A stretch of DNA of 64,000 nt from Centroberyx gerrardi (Eukaryota; Chordata; Actinopteri; Beryciformes; Berycidae), in NCBI RefSeq assembly GCF_048128805.1, contig NC_136017.1, forward strand, positions 6,436,307-6,500,306, in the 5' to 3' direction. The translations under genes were made by a program, and so were the position numbers. Positions 47,437-61,600 of this stretch are shown piece after piece. The notes below the pieces were generated by a model, which was not told where the DNA came from, searched no databases, and was given only the letters and a program-made list of their open reading frames with translations. Position 1 is the stretch's first letter, and each line of letters opens with the position of its first letter.

Positions 47437-48340
47437 TCTTTCTAATTTAGTATTTCCAGAGGTTTCCATGAAAGCAGCAGGTAACCTATTGCAATCATGA
47501 TTGGCATTTACTGGAGACTGAAATTCGTCATGAAACTAGGAGTCAAAGTGCATGTAAAGCACACAAGTGCTGAGAGGGGAAAGCCAACTGTTTTAAGAAT
47601 TCATTCCTTTCATGTTCAGAAATGTTAATAAAGAAAAAAGAATCTTTGCACATCCAAAAGTCCTCTGTATAGCTCAGTGAAATAAACAGGTGGCTATGGT
47701 GCACCAGGATCCTGGTTCAAGCCTCAAGTCTTTTTATGTTCACATCATATAACAACAACAATTATAAGCTGATGAATGTAAGGTACAAGCAATGTGGCTG
47801 TTGCTCAGAGATGCAATAATACAGCCGATCATTAGCAGTTTGAGCACTTATAAATAAGCTGATGAATAAGATGGAAGAAGTCTTTGGCTGTAGCTCAGAG
47901 AGATAAGTAGATGCTTGTCATGCAGAAGGTTGCTGGTTCTGGCTCTCTCATGTTATTGTTGGCAGTAGTGTGAACCCTTATAGAAATAAGATGATGAAGG
48001 TGAACTCATGTGAACTCAGAAGTAGCTCCGCATCATAAGCAGCTGGTTTATCCTTCACTACCTGACAGCCTGAGTGTTGGTTTAATCCCTGATGGGGGAG
48101 AAATGTTCTTGTTAAATCTGCAATGTCTTTAACCTGACTGGTAAACACACTGTCTTACAGGGCAATGTACTGTATACTGGCTCCTATAGGCCGCTCCAAA
48201 GAAATACACAACCTGTACATACTGATCCAAATAAATAACAGACAACAGTTAGGAACTGGCTCCTACAGGCAGTTACATAGACACAGATACTATATGTGAT
48301 TGACATGATATGTGGAGAGAGGAGGAATACCAAATGTGAG

Positions 48341-48531
48341 ACAATCATACTTGACATCATTGGCACTGGCAATTCCTTCCTGTTTTGAAGGCTTTCCAGC
48401 AATAAGCTTTTTGAGTTTATTCCTTTCATAACTCATATTGTAATGCTCAATTTAGATACAGCTCATATTTGTTGTTTATGATTTTAATAAAAATGTATGT
48501 TTTTATTATTTTATTTCCCGTGTTCACTCTG

Positions 48532-48562
<31 letters not shown>

Positions 48563-51500
48563 CATTAAGAGCTTGCTGCTTTTTTTTTTTTTTACATCAT
48601 GACCATTTACTGGAAATGGAAAGATTCGAAGACAGGAAGAACATTGTAAACAATATCCATTTATTTTATGATATTCCAGAAATAGTTCAATATAGCTTTA
48701 TTCTGACATTGCACAAAGAAGACACAACATAATTATGACACAGACACATATATTTAAAGGGAACCCAGATTCAGTAAATTCGGTGGCTGTATGACTTCAA
48801 AATTCTTCTGAGGTTATGCTGTCAGGGCTCAGGTGCTGCTTTATAAGAGAGTTCATCCCCAGTGGCGGGACAAAACTTCCTTACAAACTGTAGTAGAGGG
48901 ATATGGCATTGATGTAGTATGTGGCATTTATACATTTGACATGTTTACTTTCAATCAGTCATGCACTTCTGCTTGCATTAATGGACAAAGTTTTGCATCT
49001 TGAAGATTGAAATTGTAAGAATTTGGTGAAACTTAAAATGAAGGTTCAGTTCACCTTGCCAGATTTCCCCCCTAATATTTAATCATACTACTCAGGCTTA
49101 TGCTTGACATTCTGTAGGATGAGAATGCGTTCAAAATGTTGAATGAAATGCCGCTTTCTCCTCCACCTTTGTGCACATCTGCTGCCGTCTAGCAGCTGAA
49201 TCATAGCTGAAGGAGAAGACAATCAGCTTACTTCTTCTTTCTTAACAGTGATCATTTTCATGGCATATGACTAGCAAAGTTAGGCGTCTTGTATCTTAAG
49301 ATGACACTGAAAATTTGGTAAGTATAAAAGCCAAGGTCCGCTGAATTCACATTGTCATTTTTATGATCTTAAAGCTAGAAACAAGCAAGGCTCTAATTTG
49401 TGATTTCATCGAGACCAAGAACATTAGACTCTAACGTTGGTAATAAAACACGATGCAAGTTTGCACAATTTTAGTGTTTGTATATACTGTATATAAAAGC
49501 TTTATCATTTGCACCCTATTCCCATTGGGGCCACCCAGGTTAAAAAAGTACCAGCACCCATGGTACTCAGTTACAGTTAAAAGTGTAGCATGTTATCTCT
49601 CTATCGTATACTGTATACAGCTGTGTGTGTGTAAGTTTCCCCAGTTTGTGACAAGAACTTTGAGGTAAACGCAACATATTCTTCAGTTACAGTAAAGTCA
49701 TCCTGTGCCAACTGTGTATCCATACGGTGATCACACACTGTGACACTGTTAAATATTCCAAAGAAATCTGAATACATGTTAAATACAGAGCTGACACACT
49801 GTAGAGAGAGGCAGCGAGACACTCACAGTGCATTGGTGTGCATGATGGCACATAGCAATCCTGCATATTGGGATCAACATCATAATTATTATTAATATAA
49901 TCATCATCATCATATCATATCATTGTCATTAATACGCTGCTTTAAATATAAGCCCAGCTATTCATCACTTTTCATGAATAGGGGAGAACAGGGTAAAATG
50001 AGCACTTTTTTCCTTTTTCTGCTACTATGGCTAAATAAATTTGTATTTATTACAAAGAAAAAAAAAATATATATACTTAAGGTTGTTAGGCATCCATGGA
50101 TATTAAAACATTTTCTGTAGTGAGTACAGTTTTAGAAGTACTACCCATTCAAAAAAAAAAAAGTCTTTTGGCTCAACTTGCCCCTGGGCTAGTGGCACAT
50201 TTCAATCCACAACCACCGTTTTGGAGTCCAGAGTTATGCTAAATTCATGATTTCATATTGTAGCTTATAGCCTTAAATTACATTTATAATAAAGCCTCAA
50301 ACATGCATACTTCCATTTAGATACAAGAAGCATGACAAAAAAAAATAAAAAAAATCACATCTTGGACCTAGCTCACTTAAAACTTTCTCCATACGCTCTT
50401 CTCCATCACTGATTCAGGTAAATTATTCTTGCAAAATCTGTGATCACATGATTCATTTTGTGCATGACACCTTGGATACAAGATGTGGCTCATCTTACCC
50501 ACAGGCTCAACTTACCCCGTCCTCCCCTACTGAAAAAGCTCATACCAGACATTCACAGGTTAGATTGCTGCTTGCTCAGTTTAAGTCAGGTCTTGTCTGT
50601 ACTGTACCAGGTCCCGTGCCATGGAGGGAGGTCAGAATACACTACAGACACAAACAGGGGGTAGACTCTAATAATTCTCTGTTAAGTTAAGGCATGGAAT
50701 GAGCAACGAGGTAACTGCTATCTACTGTATCGCTCAATCACAGTTGCAATAAGAGGAATCTTGTTGCCACGCTGTTCTGAACATAAACAACAGCATCACA
50801 GACACATAAAACGACATGAATGACACTGCAACAACATTAGGACATGTGACTGAAAGCCTTTAAGTCTGTCAGTGTTATATTTCTTCTGCCGCCGTAAGCC
50901 GATATAACTTTGTATTGAAACACAAGATACATTAAGTGTCTTTGGTCACAAATAAAATATTCTGCTGAGATATGATGCACACTGAGCAGCACGATAAATA
51001 TAATCATATTTAGTGGAATATATGGTTGACATCATGATTGTACAATGGCAGCTGTCAGCTGCAGAGCAACCAGTACTGGTCCATCTACTACTGAAGCCAT
51101 AATCTAGAACTGCATTGAACTGTACACTGCAAAACAAGCCCATCTTATCATATCTTCTCATTTAATAATGGATTCAATCTTTAAATCCTAGTTTTCTTAC
51201 AACAGGGAAAAGAAAATTGACAGTAGAGTGAGACAATGTCACGTTTCAAATGCAGCTTCACTAGTGGCACAAATTTTCTTGAAAAAAGTGAATCTTAAAA
51301 CTAGAAATCACCATATTCAAAGATAATATCACTTGATTTAAAAATAGTTCCTGTTTTAAGTCAAGTCGCACTGGAATCGAGTGAAATTCACCCATACTAT
51401 TGGAAGATTTTTTCACCTGTTTGGGGGGAAAAAATAACATTTAAAGACTGAATACAAGATTAAATGACTTAAAATGGACATTTTTTGCAGTGTAAAAACA

Positions 51501-52752
51501 CCTCACACACCAGACAAAACCCCAAGAATTAAACCTTGGGCACCAGTTTATAATAATCTTCCAAAATATAAAATCTCACCAGACTCGACCCTTCTGGATT
51601 ACAACCGTTTCTCGTTCCTGTCCCATACGATCACATATTATGTTTAAAATACATATACTGTATATTTCATCTACTTTATTCAATAAAAAGGTGCTGGGTT
51701 GCGCGAAGAACTCTTCACTTCAACCACATAAATAGCAACATTAGAATGGCTCTTGATATACTGTTAAATTTTACACAAAGAAATAACATGTTTCCATTTC
51801 CCCTCCCTTATAACATGACTGTGTAACACTTTGTACAAGTTATAGCATCTGCTTTTTGTATTTCATAAAGATCTTTACCTTCTTCAATATAGACAACAAA
51901 AGCTATAATAAGACTTAATTATATATATCAATCCTTTAAACATTTCTGTTCTTTGACAATTCAGTTGGTAGGTGTAACAATATCCACAATCATTATTATT
52001 ATTATTATAGAATGATAAAAATAAAGATAGAAAATAATAAATAATCTTAAATCTCTGATCTCAGTGGGTAAAACAGACCAGCAGGATGGCAAAGAACGAC
52101 TCAAAATTTACAGCATTTTAGCACTACTTCCTGTTCCCATATGTTTCTACATGGAGATAAGCAAGAAGGTAGATTGCCACTAAAATGTACATTCAACCCT
52201 CGGGGTATGAGGGTATATGAACAGATAGATCTGCAGTAATGATTTCAATGTTGATATTCAAGACTGACAGGAGGAGAAGATAGAAAGAAAGAGAAAGAGG
52301 TGAAGGAAGGGACTGGATTGAGGTATAAGTACTGTTGTGTACACTTAAGTTAATTCATGACTCTAGTGGAAGAGCCATTTCAAACTAAGTGTCTAGACTG
52401 AGGAAGGAGCAATTTGGTTTCAGGGCAAAGAAAACAGAAATCAAGTGATCTTAGTGGGATTTCAGTGGTATTGCTGACCTACAGATACACTTGGAGAGGC
52501 AGGGAGAAGTGGAAAAAACAGAAAACCCTACACTTGCCTCCTGCCTGTAGATTCCCATTCAAACCATGTACTTTTAGACTGTCAGTGAATCAAATCTAAA
52601 CAAGGATATTTGCCTTTTTGTCTGTCTTTAGAAAGTGATTAATTCCCAACATTTCACCTTGTATTGACAGCAAAAACAGTCGGGCAGCGTCGCTGTAAGT
52701 TACCCTGCAAGTACCTGGGTGGTGTGCGTGTAGCCGGCTTGTTGAAAGCAGC
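48341..52752. other. Gene-poor DNA, probably including the unc80 3' UTR
   Basis: No protein-like frame was seen. There is a (CA)n tract at about 48535-48562. On the minus strand, downstream of the unc80 stop, AATAAA occurs at 51675-51680 and is one candidate poly(A) signal. The true UTR length cannot be told from sequence. Confidence 0.5.
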
Positions 52753-54386
52753 TTACACGTGGGACTCGTCCAGGTCCAGGTCGACGGGGGAGAGGGGCAG
52801 GGGCGAGCGGCGGGGCGGCCGACGGGGCGAGGGCGGCGACAGCAGCGGGACGAGCAGCGGGTTCTCGGTGCCGTCGTCCTCGCTGAGCCTCAGCAGGGTG
52901 TCGCTGCGCGGCAGCAGGGCCGTCGTGTCCTCGTCCCCGGGGCTCTCCCTGATCCGGGACGGGCCCGGCGGCGGCGGCGGAGGCAGGGGCGGCGGAGGCG
53001 GGGGAGGCGGCGGCGGGGGGCCCGGGGCCGGCGCCGTTCCCAGCACGGGGAGCGGCGGGGGCAGAGGGGAGGAGGTGCGGGACAGGACGAGAGGGGAGCA
53101 GGTGTGGGAGAGGGGCAGCGGGGAGGAGGTGCGGGACGGGGGGGTCGGGGTGGAGGGGCGGGAGATGGAGGGGGGAGGGGAGAGGCTGCTGCGGAGGCCC
53201 CACTGCTCTCTCTTCTCCTTGCTGCTTATGGCTGGAGGGACCTGGAGGGGAAAAAAGGGGACGAACAAACTACTTTCAAAACACCTAAGATCTCTCTACC
53301 GCTCACATTAAACAACCCTCTATCCTGTAGTTTCTTCCTCAGATGTCCTGCAACTTTTGGATCCAACTCTACTCTTGCTCACCTGATTCAATTAAGGGCC
53401 ACACATTATCATAACACCTTAATTGAATCAGGTGTGCAACAGTAGAGTTGGATCCAAAAGTTGCGTATGGCAGTAATCCGATACTTTACATTAGCGATTT
53501 CCATCATCAGCAGGTAATCAGTATTCGAGTTACCTACCCTCCCTGCTCCCTCTGTGCTCCCTCTGCTGGTCCTACCTGTGTATTAGCGGGGCTGTGCAGG
53601 TCGGCGGTGACCGTGGCCGAGGAGGAGGAGGAGGGCACTTCCAGGGTCGGGGACTTGGAAGGGGCGGGGCTTGCCTTCCTGCCCTCGGGTTGCGGGTCCG
53701 TCGCGCCGGGTGTCGGGGGCTTGGTGGCGCCCGCGGACCCCTGCTGCCCCTGGTTCTCCGTAAAGGTGACCGACCTCTTTTGGTCTCCGTGCGCTGTGGA
53801 CACACACACAGGCGCGCGCACGTGGTCAAAACGGAGGGAACGGCGCCGCCTAGCGACTCGCTAACACATCAGCACCACCAAAGGGGGGAATGGAGGCAGG
53901 GGGAGGGGTACAGGAGGGTAGGCGGGGCTTGGGAGGGGATGCAAGACAGACATGCAGAGCGTCCTATTGGGTGAGGTTTCAGATAAAGGGGGGCGGGCCG
54001 TTGCAGGGAGGAGAGGAAGTGTTAAGGGTTGCGTCTCACCTTCACAGTCCAATAAAGTTTCTTTATTTCGAAACATAAGGCATGAGACAGAACAGAGTGA
54101 GAAGAGTCAGTTTGGTGAAACAACAAACACAGCATTGGAACAGAGACAGAGGTTGTGAACGGGGAGGAAGGGTCAGTTCAAGTCAGCACACAGGTGTTAC
54201 TGTGAAAAATACAGTATTGAATTGGGAGAGTAATGCTTTTTTAATGTATTTAGCAGTCTAAATTTGATTTAGTGTGTGCTTGATCTGAAGTGCAGGGTAA
54301 GTGTGGCAGTTAGTCAACTCATCCTTTTTTTTTTATTTTTGCGACACGCAGATTGACAACTATCACTCACTTTCTCTCAGTTCTCT

Positions 54387-54424
<38 letters not shown>

Positions 54425-57400
54425 AGGGGTGTGTGCTGTTACCCAGTGGTTTGTTCTTGGGCTGGATGCTCCTGCGGGTCGTGGAGAGCCGCGCCCCCGA
54501 TCGACCGCGTGGCTCGGTCTTTGGAATGGACAGCAGGGGGCGCCGCAGCTGCAGAAAACAAGCTGAATCACAATTTTGCAAAGGGAAACATGGCACTGTG
54601 CTCCAGGAACTGTACAGGTATTGGTGTTAGTTGTATTTTTATGCAACTTATGATGGATTGAAGTAGAAAAGCTGGATGGAAACAGATGGAAATGAGAGGT
54701 TTGCTAAAATGTACTCAATATCACAAAAACATTTTTACACTTGCTTGAGGCTGGAAAGTTTTTTGTCAAAGAAAGTATGTAATAAATAGTGCATTTACAT
54801 ACATACATACATACATATATATGCTTAGTTCAATCTCATTGCACAACATTTCAACAATTCAAAAGCGGTTTTGGATGTTCTTAAAGACTTTTTTTTGGTA
54901 ATCTCTTTTCCTATACAGAGCTAACTATTTACTTCTAATTACTTATTACTTGTATGAATGGTAGGCTATGCAACTCTGTGAGAACACTGTTTTTGTTCCA
55001 TGCTGCAGAGTGTTTGTCCCGTCCCATGGTTCAAACAGGAAAAATGTACAAAGTACCGATATCAATGTTGTTTCAATTTGCAGCTTTAAATGTGTTAAAA
55101 GGACACAAAAGACAGAATGAGTGCCCCCCACACACACACACACACACACACCTGTCTGAGGCCTCTCTTTCTCCCCAACGGAGGCTGGATCAGAAGGTTC
55201 TGCTGGCCCGGTTCACTCTGCACACTGGCAACCCTGGTACAACGAATCACACACACACACACACACAACCATATACACACACAAGACACAGAAATACACA
55301 GCGATGAAGAGAACAAAAGCCAACTGACTCCCCAGTTGTGCTCTCTAACTGGAGAGTAGAAAGGGTGAGTCGCTTCTATTCTACCCACTCACTCACCGCA
55401 CAAGACACACATTACAGGACACCCAATCACAGTGCAGAAAAACAGTGCTGCCACGATTCATACACTGAAAACACAACAGAGGGATAGTGGGGGCTGGAGT
55501 AGCAACACTGGAACGATGAAGTGGAGTCAGGATATGTTATCTTTACAGCATTTATTTATTTATCTTTTTTAAATCCAGTTTCCATTCAGAGACAAACATT
55601 TTTCTTTTATCTTTTATCTTAATTGTCTTTATCACTGAATTGCAAAAATGGAATTAGATCCAATCTGAAGGTTTGAAGGTTTCTGGATAGTGATGAGTTA
55701 ACATTTATTGATAGAATTCACACTTTTTTTTACATAGTTTGCCTTTTTTTTTTTTGCTGTGTGATGCACATTGAATTTGACTGATTAACAGCATCTGGAC
55801 AGAAATAGCCGTAAGGTGTTCCTGCATGACGGTTGCCACCCCAGTGCCCCCCGTCCCCCACAGATTGGTATCCAGAAAAGGACGGCCAATTTGATCAGCG
55901 AGAAGCCTGATAGACACGTAAACAGTATGAAACACCATGGCACCAATGGGCGAGAGAGAGGCTGACTTTGGTGATGGCACATCGACTGTAAAGACCCACA
56001 GCTAACGGAGAAGGACAGAGGCGGAGCTCCCTGGCCCCGGGGGTGGGGTGGGGGGGGGCTGGGGCCCTCTTTAGGAGGGCGGCGGTGGGTGGGGGGCCTG
56101 GTTAGGACAGCACAGCGGATGAGCTGAGAGGATGGGGGTCAGTGTGGAGCTCAAAGAGGGGGAGGTGGGGGGGAGGGGACAGAGACACGGCACACTGGAC
56201 CCACACAGAGAGAGATAGAGACAGGTAGGTGGGGGGGTGTGACGGGCCAAGGCGACTTGATTGGATGTAGATGAGTGATCAACGGCGAGACGGCCAATAG
56301 AGGAGGCCGTCCCGTGGCGATGCCCCTCCCCCTGGCGGACAGATGCAAGAACGCACCAACGGGACACACACAGAGAGAGGGCCACTGTACCTAGAGAGGT
56401 TACCCTCCTGCAGAAGGCCCTGGGACTCATCTAGCACATTGGGTTCACTGCAAAGGGGGGCGAAGGGGGAGAAGGGGGGTTTAGGGAGAGTCGAGACCCA
56501 TCGCCGCCCGAGTCCCACGCCCCTCCTCTGAGGAGAGGGGGGCAGGAAGCCAGGGCTTTCGCTCCAGACACGGTCGACTGCTAGTCACAGCCGGAGCAGA
56601 CGTTTTACATTCTTACCCAGATACTGTGTCTTAGCTACTTCACAATGCTGCTCTCAGGCTGCCGAGTAGAAAAATTACAAATCAACAGAGATATACAGAG
56701 AAAGAATGACTGTGGTTGTGATGACCGGGTGGTCCTTTTCAAAATTTTACATTACACTTTCCATAAACAAGCCAAGATTTGAAAAGAGGTGAACTGTGCT
56801 AGGATTCTGTCGCAGATTGGAGTTGTTAGACGAACATTTCTTGAAGGCAGAGCTGCTCTGGAGGCAGAAATAATCTCATTGGTTGAGTTAAACCTCAAAA
56901 TATAAATAAAAACTATCTTTGGCTTCACCCATTGAGGTTTAACAGATTATTTCTACCTCCAGAGCAGCTCTGCCTCTGAGAAATGTTTGTAGAACTAAAA
57001 CTAAAATTATGCATGTGTATGTGTGTATGTATTTGTGTGCATCTACTGTAAATTTGACATTGTACACTGTTTCTATTTCATGTGTTGGTGCCCGCATGTG
57101 TTTCTCTATTTACATGAAACCACATGCTTGAAGAAATGTGGTGTTGTATTCTTGTATGTGCGTTTTCCTAGAGTGTTTGTGTGCATGCATGTGTGTGTTG
57201 TGTTGGGGGGTGTCACCTGTGGCTGGGCAGCATGGTGGTGCGGGGGGCGTCGGGCTGCGAGGCCGCCGACCCCGTAGCGTGGCTGGAGAAGCGGCGCTGC
57301 GATATCACCCGGGGCAGGAAGGCCTCGTGCTCGCTCACCACACTGGGAATACTCATGGAGTCGTCTGGAGAGAGGAGGGGGGGGGGGGGGGGGGGGCAGA

Positions 57401-58647
57401 CACAGAGACAGAGGGATGCAAAAGAATACGATTCAAACATCATCCAGTATGATAGAGATGGACAAATGCAATGTGTTGAGTTGTAACCCCACAAATGCAG
57501 TCAAATTGCATTCAGATACAGTTAGGAAGACAGAAAGGGCAAGAGAGAGAAAGACAAAGAGAAAAAAGTAGAGTTACTCCTTCAGTTCATCTGCCCCATT
57601 CTAACGTGGATGAGGATTACAAGTGAGAAAATGAAAGTGACAAGTAAGTTTTCCTGACTCTCTTCGTCGTCCTCGTCGGTGCGGCTCAGCGTGTCCTGGG
57701 AGGGCTGGCGGGACGGCTGGCTGTCCTGCTCCCACACCGTGCCGGTGCCCGTGTTGGAGCGCGACATGGTGGCCAGGCTGAGGCGGTAGGCCGAGGTGGA
57801 GGTGCCCACCGTGCTGATGGACGTCTTGCCCTGGTAGGCTGTTGGGTGGGGTGAGGGGGTAGGGCAACATGCACAGACACAGACATAAGTAGGAGATTAG
57901 GTTAAGAAGGGAGAATGTTTTAGATATCCATAATTTAAAAACTGTAAGGCGGCGTTCACATGAGCATTTGTGAAGCATCAAAAAAGAAAATGCTGCAACC
58001 CAGCCCGTCAAAACAGTTGAAACTAGGAGGTAAACGCCATCCGCTAACGGATTTCATCAGCCAATAAAATTTTGTCTTGTCTTTGACTGCTTCAAAAGGT
58101 TTTGAGACGCCCACAACAACGCAGCCAAGGTGGTTTCATCACCCAAGACCTACTCAAAGAAAATGATTTCTGTTATGAATGTAAATCTGTATCACTGCGA
58201 AATACTGTTGAAGTTGTTGGCTAGCATGAACGCTTTACTTACAAAATAATAATTTAAAGGATCTAATTTGTTGTATCTTTGAGCAGTGAACATCAAGTAA
58301 CATGTTTTGAGTAAAAGCCTTCACATGTTACATAAATCCTTCAAAGGTGAATTCCCTTCCACTTCTTAAACTGCAAGTCCTGGGCTTAGGCAGGGACTCT
58401 ATTGGTTGAGCCAAACAAATCAATGCCTAAAATCAATAAAATGACACTTAAGTTTCAAGGTGAGTGTGACTGTCTGACCGGAGCCGCTGTGTACGGCCTC
58501 CTTCAGGATCTTGAGCTCGTTGTTGAACTCGGCGAACAGCGAGCTCTTGCACAGAGGCCGCGGGATGAAGCGGCGCTCCAGCTGGTCGGCGATGTGGTGA
58601 CGCGCCGTGATCTCCTCCTGGGAGTCCGCCGGCTGAGTCAGCAACTA

Positions 58648-58681
<34 letters not shown>

Positions 58682-61600
58682 AACACACGTGTGTATTGTG
58701 TGGTTTCAGTGAATTGCGTGTGCAGAAGAACAGAATGAAAAGAAAGACGATGAGATGGAAGAACATAAGCAAATCGAAGAAGAGAAGGTTAAAGAAAGTT
58801 GCAGAAAGTTGAAAAAGCTTCTTAAAAGGCACCATTAGTACTGGGACATGTCCAAGAATAGAAGTCGAAAATGAAAGCTGTAGGACAGTACAGACCAGGC
58901 TGGACCTTTACCTTGCACTGTATGAAGGGTCTCAGCAGGACGAAGATGGGGATGCGGGTTCGCACGATGAAGTCGATGAAGTCCCAGAAGGCCAGGCCGC
59001 CCACCTTCCTCAGGGCCATCTCCTTCACCTGCAGGCTCAGCCGGTACCACTGGTTCCCCAGCGAGCGCTCGAAGCAAACCAGCACCACCTTCAGAGCTGG
59101 AGAGGGAGGGAAGGAAGGATAGGGAAAAGAGAAACATTTAGCAAAGACACAGTAACATCCGAACAATCCCAAATTTCAAATGTGTCCTGTAACATCATGA
59201 ACCGAGGGTCAACAAAATGAACCCAGGCACATTGCAGCACCCTATCCATTTTAAATTGGAAAAACTAACTTAAACCAATTAAAACCAACTACAACATATA
59301 CATGTATCTGTATAAAAAGAATTTTCTACTGACTATTAAGATCTGAATCCACAGATCAAAAATCTATGAAGAAAAGTCTTCTTGAAGGGTCACATATTGA
59401 TCCAAATCACAATGTACAAATTTGATATATCCAATAGCTGAAATATTTACTGTGCCTGAATCTATGCTTTCCCAAATACTATGAACAGATTTCACTTAAA
59501 ATTGTGGTGAAAGCACTGAAATAAGTTAAATGTGCAAAAAAGGTATTGAACCACCAATGTGTCATAGTGTGATCTTTTATTCCTAGAATCTCAAATTAGA
59601 CCAGAGAACGCTCCAATTATTCAGGGCGCTTTAGGGCGTAAGAATAATTACTACCCTAATCACTACAAACTAAACACCTTGACCTTTATCATGGCATGTC
59701 GGCATATTTATCCTGTTTACACCATGGTATGGATGCTCTCTCTCATACCCAGATATGCCGCCTGGCTGGTGGACTCGGCCAAGCCCTCCCTGCGCAGGTC
59801 CTTCCCCGTGTCTCCCGGGGTGGAGCAGTGGGCCGGGGAGGCGTCCAGCATGAAGTTCTTGGTGCGGGAGGTGGAGATGATGCGAGGGGGCAGCAGGATG
59901 TTGATGACCGTCTGCAGCAGCAGGAAGATCTCAGGCTGCTCCAGGTGGGGGCTGTCTGCCATGGGGAACACACATTAGAGACACACATTAGCCGTTGTGG
60001 GGATCGAACCTGTGACCTATTGTGTACAGGACGGTCTCTTTAACCTTTAGGCCATCATGCTGCCCCATAGGCACCTTGCCTCTACTGAAGACCTGAGTTG
60101 AACTGCTACTAAAATGGGTAGCAATGATTTTTTTTTAGAACTGTTTTATTAAGAGTTTAATTCTAAAATGAGATATTCACCATTTAAAACTCTTACAAAA
60201 TGATAGCATGAGAGTAAATCACTTTGTGGTAAAGTTCAGAGTCGTCATAAGACATTTGCTTACACAATAGTTATATTTTTGAGGACAGAATCATCTCTAG
60301 AATCCACTTTTTTAAATTACAGGTAACAGCAAAATGTTTCAATAATGGCCATATAGCATTTTGGAAATTGGAAATGATTAAGTTCACAAAAATTGTACCT
60401 TGTGTATCGAGCTTTCTAGACAAACTCAAGCAACTACTTAAGTGGTTGAAAAGATTTAGTTTAATGATTTGTTTTAGGTTATATTTTAGCTACAAAATAC
60501 ATTGCCGATATGGAGAGTCGAGAGTAGATAGTTATATTTTCCAGGGCCTGTCCTAAGTAGATGTCTGTATGCCTTTACCTTTGCTCCCTGACCCCACAGT
60601 CAGCACAAAGGGAATGAGCAGGTTGAGCAGCATCCCCTCTCGCCTCTCCTGATTGGTGAATGGTGAGATCACATGGCTGAGAGGGAAGTCATCCTTTAAA
60701 GCCTGGGAGGGGAAATGGGTAAGTGAGGTGGAGGAAAGAAAACATAGGCACCAGTGAGGCAGTCTGATCAAACTTAAACTTGGTGCTGAACTTCAGAATC
60801 AGGAGAATGAACATAATACATTTACATATATTTGGATTTTAGTGCATAAAACATAACATGTCACGATTTTAGTTTCCACAAACAATAAACATAGACTATT
60901 GGCATATTATTGGCATAATACTGAAACATTTAATTTCACTTAGGATATTGATTTAAGATGCCAAAAGTGCAGTAAAATAATTGTACTCTTAAAATCAAGA
61001 CTAATAATCATAATGATTGTGATTACAGTGTCTAGCAAAATAATGGGGACTATTATTTTAGCTATAGTCATGCAGTACTAAATAGGAGACAATATACACA
61101 GTACCTCCAGTACTATGTATGCGGTAGTACGAGGGTGCAAAAAGAGCGCAGTGTGAATAATGTAACTGTGCAAGTAGAAAAATGTAAACTGTTAATCTAA
61201 ATCAATGATTTCTGGGTTAGGGTTAGGGTTAGGGTTAGGGTTAGCCTAACCCTAACACTATTACATTATACTATTATACTATAATATTATACATTATATT
61301 ATTATACTTCCTGAGTCAAAGCCGCAATATTCAACATTTTTCACATTAAATATTCTAACAATAAATAAAAAGAATATATTATACATTATCAGTGTCTGTC
61401 TGTGACCCTGTGTGTTCATGCCTAAATCCCCACCGTTTGATTAATAGATAGAGAGATATTAGAGATATTAATAGATATTTAGGAAGCCTGTAAGCACCAG
61501 TGGAGAACAGAGTCAGATGAAGATAGTGGAGGCCTACCTGGATCTGCAGGGCGACCAGTCGGACCACTGCTGTGCTGAAGGGGAGCGGAGGGGAGAGGTA

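Larger units (their letters stand above)
36695..48340 (+). other. Segmental duplication unit B
   Basis: This is the second copy of unit A. It has its own insertions (intron 2 about 38160-39390, intron 5 about 41302-41802), a 27-bp telomere-like replacement in intron 6, and a shortened 3' flank. Its right part (47960-48335) matches 1976-2420 at the left of the window, showing the head-to-tail order of the array. Confidence 0.85.

Noticed and set aside
2643-48340. One transporter copy being a pseudogene
   Set aside because: All 16 exons have intact frames, equal lengths and GT/AG borders, and only 12 residues differ.
52759-53445. Long plus-strand ORFs (215 and 228 aa) at 52664-53445
   Set aside because: They are antisense shadows of the GC-rich last unc80 exon; their Gly/Arg-rich translations are the complement of the Pro/Ser-rich frame.
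53448-53974. Plus-strand ORFs of 126-138 aa at 53448-53974
   Set aside because: They overlap the unc80 exon 53576-53793 in antisense and have no splice or motif support.
54301-55388. ORFs encoding His-Thr or Val-Cys repeats at CA/GT tracts
   Set aside because: They are translations of (CA)n microsatellites, with no other coding evidence.
61214-61257. Chromosome end from TTAGGG repeats
   Set aside because: The tracts are under 50 bp and lie within an intron of a continuing gene.
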